A stretch of 5,532 nt of DNA from Sphingomonas sp. (GTDB taxonomy: Bacteria > Pseudomonadota > Alphaproteobacteria > Sphingomonadales > Sphingomonadaceae), in assembly GCA_030146605.1 (NCBI GenBank), contig JASLBO010000480.1, positions 1-5,532 of the forward strand, given 5' to 3'. The stretch's first letter is position 1, and each line of letters begins with the position of its first letter. The notes under the pieces are model-generated. The model searched no databases, was not told the DNA's origin, and saw only the letters and a list, made by a program, of their open reading frames with translations. This document shows, one piece after another, positions 1-5,532 of the stretch. The position numbers and the translations under genes are program-made.

Positions 1-36
1 ATTGACACTCTCCCGATCCAACACCCGGAGCGCCAA

Positions 37-1530
37 ATGACCGAAAAACCCCGCCAGTCCTTCGCGGGCCTGTGGAACATCAGCTTCGGCTTCTTCGGCA
101 TACAGATCGGCTTTGCGCTGCAGAACGCCAATATGAGCCGGATTTTCCAGACCTTCGGCGCGCGGATCGACGATCTGCCCTGGCTGTGGGTGGCGGCGCC
201 GCTCACCGGATTGCTCGTCCAGCCGGTGATCGGGCATCTGAGCGACCGCACCTGGCTGGGACGGCTCGGGCGGCGACGGCCCTATTTCTTCGCCGGTGCA
301 CTGCTCGCCGCATTGTCGCTGATCGCGATGCCGCTCGCGCCTGCCTTGCTGTTCGCCGCGGTGATGCTGTGGGTGCTCGACGCTTCGCTCAACGTCTCGA
401 TGGAGCCATTCCGCGCGTTCGTCGGCGACATGCTGCGCAAGGACCAGCACGCGGCGGGCTATGCGGTGCAAACCGCGTTCATCGGCGCGGGCGCGGTGGT
501 GGGGTCGATCTTCCCCTGGGCGCTGGAGCAACTCGGCGTGTCGAACCTCGCAGCAAGCGGCGGCATCCCGGATACCGTGCGCTATGCCTTCTGGTTCGGC
601 GGCGCGGCACTGTTCGCGTCAGTGCTGTGGACAGTCGTGACCACCCGCGAATATGACCCTGATGCCATGGCGGCGTTCGGCAGTGCCACCGGGCAGGGCC
701 AGCATGCCCCCCCGCCCCTCGCCGGTCGAAGCTACGCCACCAGCCTGGTCTGGCTAGCAACGGGGGCGCTGGTGATCTGGGCAGTCGGGCAATTCGGGCT
801 CGAAAAGGAAGTCTATCTGCTCGGCGCATTGCTGCTCGGCTACGGGCTCGCCAGCGCCGCGGCGATCGCACTCGCCCGGGGCGGATCGTCCACCAATATG
901 CTGAGCAGCATCGTCGGCGATTTTTCGGGCATGCCGCTGCTGATGAAGCGGCTGGCGCTTGCGCAATTCTTCAGCTGGTCGGCGCTGTTCATCATGTGGA
1001 TCAACACCACCCCGATCGTGGCGCACCATTTCTACGGCGCCACCGACGCCACCGGTCCGCGCTTTCAGGAGGGCGCCAGCTGGGTCGATGTGCTGTTCGC
1101 CACCTATAACGGCGTCGCCGCGGTCGCCGCGCTTACCCTGCTGCCGCTGCTTGCGCGCCGCATCGGTCAGGCGCGCACCCACATTGTCGGGCTGCTGTGC
1201 GGCGCGGCGGGCTATGCCAGCTTCTTCTTCATGCCCGATGCGCGGTGGCTGATCGTGAGCGAGGTCGGCATCGGCATCGCCTGGGCATCGATCCTCGCAA
1301 TGCCCTATGCGATCCTCGCCTCGAGCCTGCCCCAGGCCAAGCTCGGCATCTATATGGGGCTGTTCAATATCTTCGTGGTGGTGCCGCAATTGCTCGTCGC
1401 GACAGTGATGGGATCGATCATGAAACGCTTCTTCCCCGGCGAGCCGATCTGGACGATGGCCTTCGCCGCCGCGACCTTGCTGCTGGCGGCGCTGGCGATG
1501 ACGCGCGTGGACCGGCTGGTGCGGAACTAA
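37..1530 (+). CDS. SLC45-type MFS sugar transporter
   Basis: This 497-aa inner-membrane protein is a major facilitator superfamily transporter of the SLC45/sucrose-maltose type, which takes up disaccharides or oligosaccharides, usually with protons. The N-terminus (SFGFFGIQIGFALQNANMSRIF, about residues 16-37) is typical of that group. An MFS motif A-like loop lies between TM2 and TM3 (residues 66-82, GHLSDRTW then GRLGRRRP). I count hydrophobic segments near residues 12-33, 48-68, 83-101, 104-124, 144-163, 182-203, 234-254, 258-280, 306-326, 350-372, 381-399, 404-427, 438-461 and 470-488. That is 14, against the usual 12. The ATG is supported by GGAG at 27-30, six bases upstream, and by the family-typical start of the protein. 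The frame is open to the left edge, but nothing there looks like transporter. The stop overlaps that of the convergent gene. The family is confident; the substrate is inferred, since the neighbouring sugar genes, if any, lie outside the window. Confidence 0.9.
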   Translation: MTEKPRQSFAGLWNISFGFFGIQIGFALQNANMSRIFQTFGARIDDLPWLWVAAPLTGLLVQPVIGHLSDRTWLGRLGRRRPYFFAGALLAALSLIAMPLAPALLFAAVMLWVLDASLNVSMEPFRAFVGDMLRKDQHAAGYAVQTAFIGAGAVVGSIFPWALEQLGVSNLAASGGIPDTVRYAFWFGGAALFASVLWTVVTTREYDPDAMAAFGSATGQGQHAPPPLAGRSYATSLVWLATGALVIWAVGQFGLEKEVYLLGALLLGYGLASAAAIALARGGSSTNMLSSIVGDFSGMPLLMKRLALAQFFSWSALFIMWINTTPIVAHHFYGATDATGPRFQEGASWVDVLFATYNGVAAVAALTLLPLLARRIGQARTHIVGLLCGAAGYASFFFMPDARWLIVSEVGIGIAWASILAMPYAILASSLPQAKLGIYMGLFNIFVVVPQLLVATVMGSIMKRFFPGEPIWTMAFAAATLLLAALAMTRVDRLVRN

Positions 1531-2357
1531 TCTCCGTCGAACATATTGCCCAGCGGGCCGAGCACCGAGCCTTCGCCGCGGCTCTGTCCGCCATAAGGCC
1601 GCGCCGCCGCGAGCATCCGCCCGGCGAGCCGCGAGAAGGGCAGCGACTGGATCCAGACATGTCCCGGCCCGGTGAGCCGCGCGAAGAACACGCCTTCGCC
1701 GCCGAAGATCATGCTCTTGACTCCGCCGGCCGCGACCACGTCGAAATCGACCGTCGAGGTGAAGGCCGCGACGCAACCGGTGTCGACATGGAGCTCCTCG
1801 CCGGCGGCAAGCTGGCGCTCGACCACGGTGCCGCCCATCTGGACGAACACCCAGCCGTCGCCGTCGAGCTTCTGCATGATGAAGCCCTCGCCGCCGAACA
1901 GTCCGGTCATCATTTTGCGCTGGAACGCGATGCCGATCGAAACCCCGCGCGCCGCGGCAAGGAAAGCGTCCTTCTGGCAGATCAGCTGCCCGCCATAATC
2001 GGCGAGCCGCAGCGGCAGGATCGCGCCGGGGATCGGTGCGGCGAAAGCGACCCGCGCCTTGCCGGAGCCTTGATGCGTGAAGACCGTGGTGAACAGGCTC
2101 TCCCCGGTCACCAGCCTTTTGCCCGCGCCGAGCAGCTTGCCCATGAAGCCGCCGCCCTGCCCGCCCGATCCGTCGCCGAACACCGTGGTCATCTCGACCG
2201 AGGCGTTCTTCCACACCATCGCGCCGGCCTCGGCCACTGCGCTCTCGCCGGGATCGAGCTCGATTTCGACGAACTGAAGCTCCTGGCCTTTGATCTCGAA
2301 TTCGATGTCGTCGGCGACGCCCGCCGCGCGGTGGTGCTGCCATGGGCTCTGGGCCAT
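1527..2357 (-). CDS. TIGR00266/AIM24-family protein
   Basis: This 276-aa protein belongs to the TIGR00266 family (DUF124, related to the mitochondrial AIM24 protein). The family forms a beta-rich, trimeric TRAP-like fold and has no established enzymatic activity. Family features seen are an early strand with FVEIELDPGESAVAEAGAMVW (residues 29-49), a Gly-rich loop at 61-79, LFTTVFTHQGSGKARVAFAAP at 88-108, GGEGFIMQKLDGDGWVFVQMGG at 155-176, the GEELHVDTGCVAAF turn at 186-199, and GGEGVFFARLTGPGHVWIQSLP at 219-240. A low-complexity Gly/Ser tail ends the protein. No signal peptide or membrane segment is visible, so it is probably cytosolic. The ATG is preceded on the - strand by GAGGGA (2365-2370) eight bases away, which supports this start. 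It is transcribed alone, convergent with the transporter and divergent from the copper genes, and shows no functional link to either. Confidence 0.92.
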   Translation of the reverse strand: MAQSPWQHHRAAGVADDIEFEIKGQELQFVEIELDPGESAVAEAGAMVWKNASVEMTTVFGDGSGGQGGGFMGKLLGAGKRLVTGESLFTTVFTHQGSGKARVAFAAPIPGAILPLRLADYGGQLICQKDAFLAAARGVSIGIAFQRKMMTGLFGGEGFIMQKLDGDGWVFVQMGGTVVERQLAAGEELHVDTGCVAAFTSTVDFDVVAAGGVKSMIFGGEGVFFARLTGPGHVWIQSLPFSRLAGRMLAAARPYGGQSRGEGSVLGPLGNMFDGD

Positions 2358-2364
2358 CGGTATT

Positions 2365-2370
2365 TCCCTC
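2365..2370 (-). promoter_or_regulatory. Ribosome-binding site of the AIM24-family gene
   Basis: On the - strand the sequence reads GAGGGA followed by eight bases and ATG. It is the best Shine-Dalgarno match near this start. It sits only four bases from the foot of the inverted repeat at 2374-2413, so a folded leader could affect access to it; that effect is an inference. Confidence 0.6.
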
Positions 2371-2373
2371 TCT

Positions 2374-2413
2374 CGTGCGACGCTCCCGCGAAGGAGGAGC
2401 GTCGAAGAGCACG
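2374..2413. repeat. Bulged inverted repeat in the divergent gap
   Basis: A perfect 9-bp inverted repeat, CGACGCTCC (2378-2386) and GGAGCGTCG (2396-2404), encloses a 9-base loop CGCGAAGGA. A further four pairs, CGTG (2374-2377) with CACG (2410-2413), extend the stem past a five-base bulge (2405-2409). It lies 17 to 56 bases upstream of the AIM24-family ATG, in its probable leader. It could be an mRNA hairpin beside the ribosome-binding site, a protein-binding palindrome, or a diverged copy of the CTCCCGCGAA-centred palindromic repeats that I recall as common in sphingomonad intergenic regions. The structure is directly visible; the role is not. Confidence 0.5.
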
Positions 2414-2505
2414 CTTATGCCGCCAGTCGCTTTCTTCGCGACAAAAATCTCGCTTCGGCACGACGGCTGGGCGGGCCGAACGCGCATTCGCCAGGTCCGG
2501 GTTGC

Positions 2506-2534
2506 TTGCGGCGATGATCCCGCCACCCTACAAT
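2506..2534 (+). promoter_or_regulatory. Candidate sigma70-type promoter of the copper genes
   Basis: TTGCGG (2506-2511) and TACAAT (2529-2534) are separated by 17 bases; the -10 matches the TATAAT consensus at five of six positions. Initiation about seven bases further on would fall near 2541-2542, only a few bases before the ATG at 2545. The transcript would then be leaderless or nearly so. No clear CueR-type or CopR-type operator is recognisable; only a weak 4-bp repeat, GGCG (2510-2513) with CGCC (2521-2524), lies in the spacer. It is the strongest promoter-like sequence in the gap and in the right place to drive the rightward group. Confidence 0.45.
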
Positions 2535-2544
2535 AGAGTGCACA

Positions 2545-2880
2545 ATGCTCCGGCTCTTCGCCTCCTTGCTCGTGGCGCTCGCCATGTTCTCCTCGCCGCT
2601 GTCGATGGAGATGGGCGTCGGCACGGCGATGGCGCAGAGCACGGCCGCCATGTCCGACGGCGGCTGCCCGGGAATGCACGACCCTGCTCCCGTGGAGCAG
2701 AAAGCGGACCTGAAAATGAGCTGCGCGGCAGCCTGCGCAGCCATTCCGGTAACCCCGGCCACCGTGCGGGCCCGGTTCGTCCGTCCCGAAGCGAGGGCCG
2801 CAATGGCGCCCGCGCAGGTCCTTGTCGGCATCGGGGCCGAGCGGGAGACGCCCCCGCCGCGCATCGCTTCAGAGATCTGA
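2545..2880 (+). CDS. Secreted 111-aa protein of unknown family, first gene of copper group
   Basis: I do not recognise a named family. The 111-aa product starts with a Sec-type signal peptide: MLRLF, then a hydrophobic stretch to about residue 19, with a likely cleavage after AMA (28-30) before Gln31. The mature part is about 81 residues with three Cys (41, 60, 64). C41 is in CPGMH, and C60 and C64 form CAAAC, so Cys, Met and His ligands for a metal are present. It ends in a Pro-rich, polar tail (ETPPPRIASEI). No strong Shine-Dalgarno precedes the ATG (only AGAG at 2535-2538), while a TACAAT box ends ten bases upstream, which suggests leaderless translation. The gene leads a same-strand run of copper-resistance genes with 35 bases to the next, so a role in periplasmic copper handling or sensing is inferred from context only. 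Codon use looks coding and the signal peptide supports a real gene. Confidence 0.72.
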   Translation: MLRLFASLLVALAMFSSPLSMEMGVGTAMAQSTAAMSDGGCPGMHDPAPVEQKADLKMSCAAACAAIPVTPATVRARFVRPEARAAMAPAQVLVGIGAERETPPPRIASEI

Positions 2881-2915
2881 ACCCCGTTTCTCGTTCTGAT
2901 TTTCCGGAGCTACCG

Positions 2916-3164
2916 ATGACGATGTTTCTGACGATGATCGCGCTCGCGGTCGCGACGCCTGCCGTGGCGCAGACCGCGCCGCCCCCTGCCTGCACCCCCG
3001 AGCACGCCGCGATGGGTCACTGCACCCTCCAGAAGGCCGCTCCCGCCGCCGATCCCCATGCCGGTCACCGCGGGAACGACGCCTGCTGCGAAAAGGCCAA
3101 GGCCGCCGGCAGGAAGATGGACTGCTGCGACAAGAACCCGAAAGCCGGCCATAACGGCCACTGA
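2916..3164 (+). CDS. Small periplasmic Cys/His/Met-rich putative copper-binding protein
   Basis: The 82-aa product has a short Sec signal (residues 1-18, cleavage after AVA before Gln19) and a mature chain of about 64 residues with six Cys (26, 36, 57, 58, 70, 71), six His (30, 35, 48, 51, 79, 82) and Met33 and Met68. Ligands are in three clusters: CTPEHAAMGHC (26-36), HAGH (48-51), and two CC pairs flanking a Lys-rich linker (57-58 and 70-71), followed by a GHNGH tail. It is too short and disordered-looking for an enzyme. A copper buffer or carrier between CopA and CopB is the likeliest job, inferred from composition and position. GGAG (2906-2909), six bases before the ATG at 2916, supports the start; ATG 2922 in the same frame would give an equally plausible signal peptide two residues shorter. 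The first cluster recurs almost unchanged in CopB. The same frame stays open far upstream, but that part is antisense to the AIM24-family gene and not real. Confidence 0.8.
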   Translation: MTMFLTMIALAVATPAVAQTAPPPACTPEHAAMGHCTLQKAAPAADPHAGHRGNDACCEKAKAAGRKMDCCDKNPKAGHNGH

Positions 3165-3171
3165 GACGGTT

Positions 3172-3198
3172 CGGGAGGCGCTGCACCGGCGCCTCCCG
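3172..3198 (+). terminator. GC-rich perfect hairpin before copA (possible attenuator)
   Basis: CGGGAGGCGC (3172-3181) and GCGCCTCCCG (3189-3198) form a perfect 10-bp stem with a 7-base loop TGCACCG. It begins eight bases after the stop of the 82-aa gene and ends 40 bases before the copA ribosome-binding site. The following bases (GCTTCTGACG) lack a run of T, so it is not a standard intrinsic terminator. It may act as a partial terminator, or as a 3' stabiliser that lets the small upstream genes be expressed more than copA. Confidence 0.42.
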
Positions 3199-3248
3199 GC
3201 TTCTGACGACAGCAAGCTCCGCGCGTTCGGGGCAGTCGAGGAATCCAG

Positions 3249-4976
3249 ATGAAACAGTCGATCGAACGACGGGCATTCCTGCGGGCGGGAGCGCTGGCTG
3301 CCGCCGGGCTCGGCGCAGCCGGTCTGTTCCCCGCCTGGGCCCGGAACCATACGCCGGGCCTCGTGCCCGACCTGCAGACGCTCGGCGGAGCGGACATCCG
3401 CCTGCGCATCGCCCACGACATGTTCACCGTCGGCGGCCGCACCGGGCACGCCGTCACGCTCAACGGCGTGCTGCCCGCGCCGCTCATCCGCCTGAAAGAG
3501 GGCCAGAACGTCCGGATCCATGTCGAGAACACGCTCGACGAGGACAGTTCGATTCACTGGCACGGGCTGATCCTGCCCTTCCAGATGGACGGCGTGCCGG
3601 GCGTCAGCTTCCCCGGGATCAAGCCGCGGTCGACCTTCACCTACGAATTTCCGATCCGGCAGAGCGGCACCTATTGGTATCACAGCCATTCGGGGCATCA
3701 GGAACAGCAGGGCCATTACGGCCCGCTGATCATCGACCCCGCCGCGGCCGACCCCGTCGCCTGTGACCGCGAGCATGTGATCGTGCTCAGCGACTGGAGC
3801 TTCCTCCACCCCCACCAGCTGATCGCTAGGCTCAAGCAGGAAGGCGGCTATTTCAACCGCCGGAAGCAGACACTGCTCGGTCAGCTTTCGGGCAAGCCGG
3901 GGGAGCGGATGTCCGCCAGCGACCGGCGGATGTGGGGCAGGATGCGGATGGACCCGACCGACATCGCCGACGTCACCGCCGCGACCTACACCTATCTGAT
4001 CAACGGGCACGGACCGCTCGAGAACTGGACCGGCCTGTTCCGCCCCGACGAGCGCGTCCGCCTGCGGATCGTCAATGCGGCCGCGATGACGATCTTCAAC
4101 GTCCGGATTCCGGGCTTGAGGATGACGGTGGTGAGCGCGGACGGCCAGAATGTGCGCCCGATCGCGATCGACGAGTTCCAGATCGGCAATGCCGAGACCT
4201 ACGACGTGATCATCGAGCCGAACGAGGATCGCGCCTTCACCTTCGTCGCCGAATCGATCGACCGTTCCGGCATGGCCCGCGCGACGCTGGCCCCGCGGCC
4301 CGGCATGCGCGCGCCGGTGCCCCCGCTGCGCGAGCGCCCCGTGCTGACCATGAAGGACATGGGCATGGGCGGCATGGACCACAGCGCGCATGGCGCCCCC
4401 AGCGACATGGGCGGAATGAACATGCGCGACAAATCAAGGGTCCCGTCGAAGGTGAAGGTCGGCGTCGGTGTCGATGCGATCGCCATGTCGCCGGTCGACC
4501 GGACCGGCGACCCGGGCATCGGCCTTGAGAATACGGGTCACAAGGTGCTGACCTATCGCGACCTCGTCTCGCTCACCCCCAATCCCGACCAGCGCCCGCC
4601 TGAACGTACCGTCGAGGTGCACCTCACCGGCAACATGGAGCGCTTCATGTGGTCGTTCGACGGCGAGAAGTTCAGCGAGGGCGTCGAGCCGATCCGCTTC
4701 GAGCTGAACGAGCGCGCCCGGGTGGTGCTGATCAATCACAGCATGATGACGCACCCGATCCACCTCCACGGCCATTTCTTCGAAGTCGTCAACGGCCATG
4801 GCGGGCACCATCCGGTGAAGCACACCGTGATGGTGCTGCCCGGCGCAAAGCTCGCCTTCGACCTTACTGCGGACGCGCCGGGGGACTGGGCGTTCCACTG
4901 TCACCTGCTGCTGCACATGCATGCCGGAATGTTCCGCGTCGTCACGGTACGCCCGCTTTCGGGAGAAGCCGGATGA
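3249..4976 (+). CDS. copA: Copper-resistance multicopper oxidase CopA
   Basis: This 575-aa enzyme of the TIGR01480-type CopA family is a periplasmic multicopper oxidase thought to oxidise Cu(I) to the less harmful Cu(II) and to bind copper. The N-terminus carries a twin-arginine signal (ERRAFLRAG, residues 6-14, hydrophobic run to about 28, cleavage near AWA 29-31), so it is exported folded. Three cupredoxin regions follow, at about 45-165, 170-350 and 430-570. The copper ligands are complete: HWHG (103-106), HSH (145-147), HPIHLHGHF (502-510) and HCHLLLHMHAGM (550-561). These give type 1 ligands H502, C551, H556 and probable axial M561, with the eight remaining His at 103, 105, 145, 147, 505, 507, 550 and 552 for the trinuclear centre. 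A Met/His-rich segment (368-392) probably binds Cu(I). GAGGAA (3238-3243) lies five bases before the ATG. Its end overlaps copB. The length is slightly below the roughly 600 aa of Pseudomonas CopA. Confidence 0.96.
   Translation: MKQSIERRAFLRAGALAAAGLGAAGLFPAWARNHTPGLVPDLQTLGGADIRLRIAHDMFTVGGRTGHAVTLNGVLPAPLIRLKEGQNVRIHVENTLDEDSSIHWHGLILPFQMDGVPGVSFPGIKPRSTFTYEFPIRQSGTYWYHSHSGHQEQQGHYGPLIIDPAAADPVACDREHVIVLSDWSFLHPHQLIARLKQEGGYFNRRKQTLLGQLSGKPGERMSASDRRMWGRMRMDPTDIADVTAATYTYLINGHGPLENWTGLFRPDERVRLRIVNAAAMTIFNVRIPGLRMTVVSADGQNVRPIAIDEFQIGNAETYDVIIEPNEDRAFTFVAESIDRSGMARATLAPRPGMRAPVPPLRERPVLTMKDMGMGGMDHSAHGAPSDMGGMNMRDKSRVPSKVKVGVGVDAIAMSPVDRTGDPGIGLENTGHKVLTYRDLVSLTPNPDQRPPERTVEVHLTGNMERFMWSFDGEKFSEGVEPIRFELNERARVVLINHSMMTHPIHLHGHFFEVVNGHGGHHPVKHTVMVLPGAKLAFDLTADAPGDWAFHCHLLLHMHAGMFRVVTVRPLSGEAG
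4350..4424 (+). other. Met/His-rich segment within CopA
   Basis: Residues 368-392 of CopA hold seven Met (368, 371, 373, 376, 387, 390, 392) and two His (378, 381) among Gly and Asp, including MGMGGMDHSAHG. Such inserts in CopA/CueO-type oxidases are known to bind Cu(I) near the type 1 site. Here the segment is short and lacks the tandem MDHSxM repeats described in Pseudomonas syringae CopA. Confidence 0.65.
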
Positions 4977-5532
4977 GGAAGATACTGGTCCTTCTCGGCG
5001 CTTTCGCATTCGCCGCCCCCGCCTTTGCGCAACATAGCGGCCATGCCGCGGCACAGCCGGCGCCCCGACAACAGCCCGCGGCTGGCGACCCGTCCTGTCC
5101 CCCCGAGCACGCGGCGATGGGACACTGCACCCCAAAGGCAGCCGCCGCGAACCACGCGTCGCCGGTCCCCGACCCTCCGGTCGCCCCGCCATCGGCCGCC
5201 GCGCTGAGCGGCCCGCAATTCGCCGCGGATCAGACATTTGGTCCTGCCGACATGGCGAATGCCCGTGAGGTGCTCCGGAAGGAGCATGGCGACATCGTCA
5301 CCTCGAAGCTGCTGATCGACCGGCTCGAGCTCGGATTGCAGCGCGGCCGCAACCTTTACGCCTGGGACGCGCAAGCCTGGTATGGCGGCGACATCGACCG
5401 GCTCTGGGTGAAGTCCGAAGGCGGAGGCGCCTTCGGCGAGCGGACCGGGGCCGAAGTGCAGGCGCTTTACAGCCGTGCCATCGATCCCTGGTTCAACCTG
5501 CAGGCCGGGGTGCGCCAGGATCTCGCGGATGG
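4973..5532 (+). CDS. copB: Copper-resistance protein CopB, 3' end outside window
   Basis: Only the first 186 codons are present; the frame is open at the right edge. The product is the outer-membrane copper-resistance protein B, a beta-barrel family (PF05275) found beside CopA. A Sec signal covers residues 1-19 (cleavage after AFA before Gln20). A Pro/Ala-rich linker follows, with the metal-ligand motif CPPEHAAMGHC (42-52). The conserved barrel start shows LLIDRLELGLQRGRN (113-127), YAWDAQAWYGGDIDRLWVK (129-147) and EVQALYSRAIDPWFNLQAG (161-179), all family hallmarks. The Met-rich MDHSxM repeats found in the N-terminus of Pseudomonas CopB are absent; the Cys/His module stands in their place. 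The ATG overlaps the copA stop as ATGA, and GGGAG (4961-4965) lies seven bases before it, so translation is probably coupled to copA. It likely binds or sequesters copper at the outer membrane; its exact mechanism is not settled in the family. Confidence 0.95.
   Translation, partial: MRKILVLLGAFAFAAPAFAQHSGHAAAQPAPRQQPAAGDPSCPPEHAAMGHCTPKAAAANHASPVPDPPVAPPSAAALSGPQFAADQTFGPADMANAREVLRKEHGDIVTSKLLIDRLELGLQRGRNLYAWDAQAWYGGDIDRLWVKSEGGGAFGERTGAEVQALYSRAIDPWFNLQAGVRQDLAD

Noticed and set aside
2..7. TTGACA as a -35 box for the MFS gene
   Set aside because: No -10-like sequence lies 16-18 bases downstream (the region reads CACCCGGAG), and the ATG follows too closely.
1..40. Tail of an upstream gene ending at TGA 38-40, overlapping the MFS start as ATGA
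   Set aside because: The frame is open from the left edge, and ATGA overlaps are common in operons, but about 12 codons are too few to support a gene; another stop (TGA 3-5) is equally possible as an upstream gene end.
1567..1586. Small inverted repeat GAGCC/GGCTC as a terminator for the MFS gene
   Set aside because: The stem is only five pairs, lies inside the coding sequence of the convergent gene, and has no T-run; such repeats are expected by chance at this GC content.
2426..2442. GTCGC/GCGAC repeat followed by AAAAATCT as a terminator or - strand promoter
   Set aside because: The 5-bp stem is short, and the - strand boxes that could be drawn (TTGTCG and CATAAG) are 19 bases apart and poor matches.
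754..2679. 641-codon open frame on the - strand
   Set aside because: It crosses antisense to the MFS gene, then out of frame through the AIM24-family gene, and its product is Arg/Ala/Gly/His-rich low-complexity sequence typical of shadow frames in GC-rich DNA.
1197..2915. Long open frame on the + strand that runs into the 82-aa gene
   Set aside because: This upstream part lies within the MFS gene and antisense to the AIM24-family gene and has shadow-like composition. Only the part from ATG 2916, with a ribosome-binding site and signal peptide, is kept.
2910..4391. 493-codon open frame on the - strand antisense to copA
   Set aside because: It is rich in Arg, Val, His, Asp and Gly with no domain and lies opposite an unambiguous CopA with complete copper ligands.
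4434..5237. 267-codon open frame on the - strand across the copA-copB junction
   Set aside because: It is antisense to two well supported genes, with Arg-rich composition and no recognisable motif.

Overview
The window looks like chromosomal DNA from a GC-rich alphaproteobacterium, most likely a sphingomonad (Sphingomonas, Sphingopyxis or Novosphingobium type). This rests on the strong G/C bias at third codon positions, the secreted proteins with predicted signal-peptide cleavage just before a Gln (AxA|Q), and the resemblance of the proteins to sphingomonad families as I remember them. No search was run, so genus is an inference.

Left part (1-2357): an SLC45-type major facilitator sugar transporter on the + strand converges tail to tail with a TIGR00266/AIM24-family protein on the - strand. 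Their stop codons overlap within a 4-base CTAA, so no room remains for a separate terminator. The transporter probably imports a disaccharide or oligosaccharide. The AIM24-family protein is conserved but has no firm biochemical role.

Middle gap (2358-2544): 187 bases between divergent genes. It holds the ribosome-binding site of the AIM24-family gene, a bulged inverted repeat beside it, and a plausible sigma70-type promoter (TTGCGG - 17 - TACAAT) firing rightward only about 10 bases before the first ATG of the next gene group.

Right part (2545-5532): a rightward periplasmic copper-resistance gene group. In order it has a 111-aa secreted protein of unknown family with three Cys; an 82-aa secreted Cys/His/Met-rich protein that is probably a copper-binding carrier or buffer; copA, a Tat-exported multicopper oxidase with a complete set of copper ligands; and copB, an outer-membrane copper-resistance protein that runs off the right end. 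copA and copB overlap by ATGA. A perfect 10-bp hairpin lies between the 82-aa gene and copA and may set their relative expression. A likely division of labour is that CopA oxidises Cu(I) in the periplasm, CopB acts at the outer membrane, and the small proteins bind copper between them.

The most notable signal is a near-identical metal-ligand motif (CX3HX2MXHC), 32 of 36 bases identical, in both the 82-aa protein and the N-terminus of CopB. The copper genes themselves belong to known families; the two small proteins and the shared module are the less described parts.
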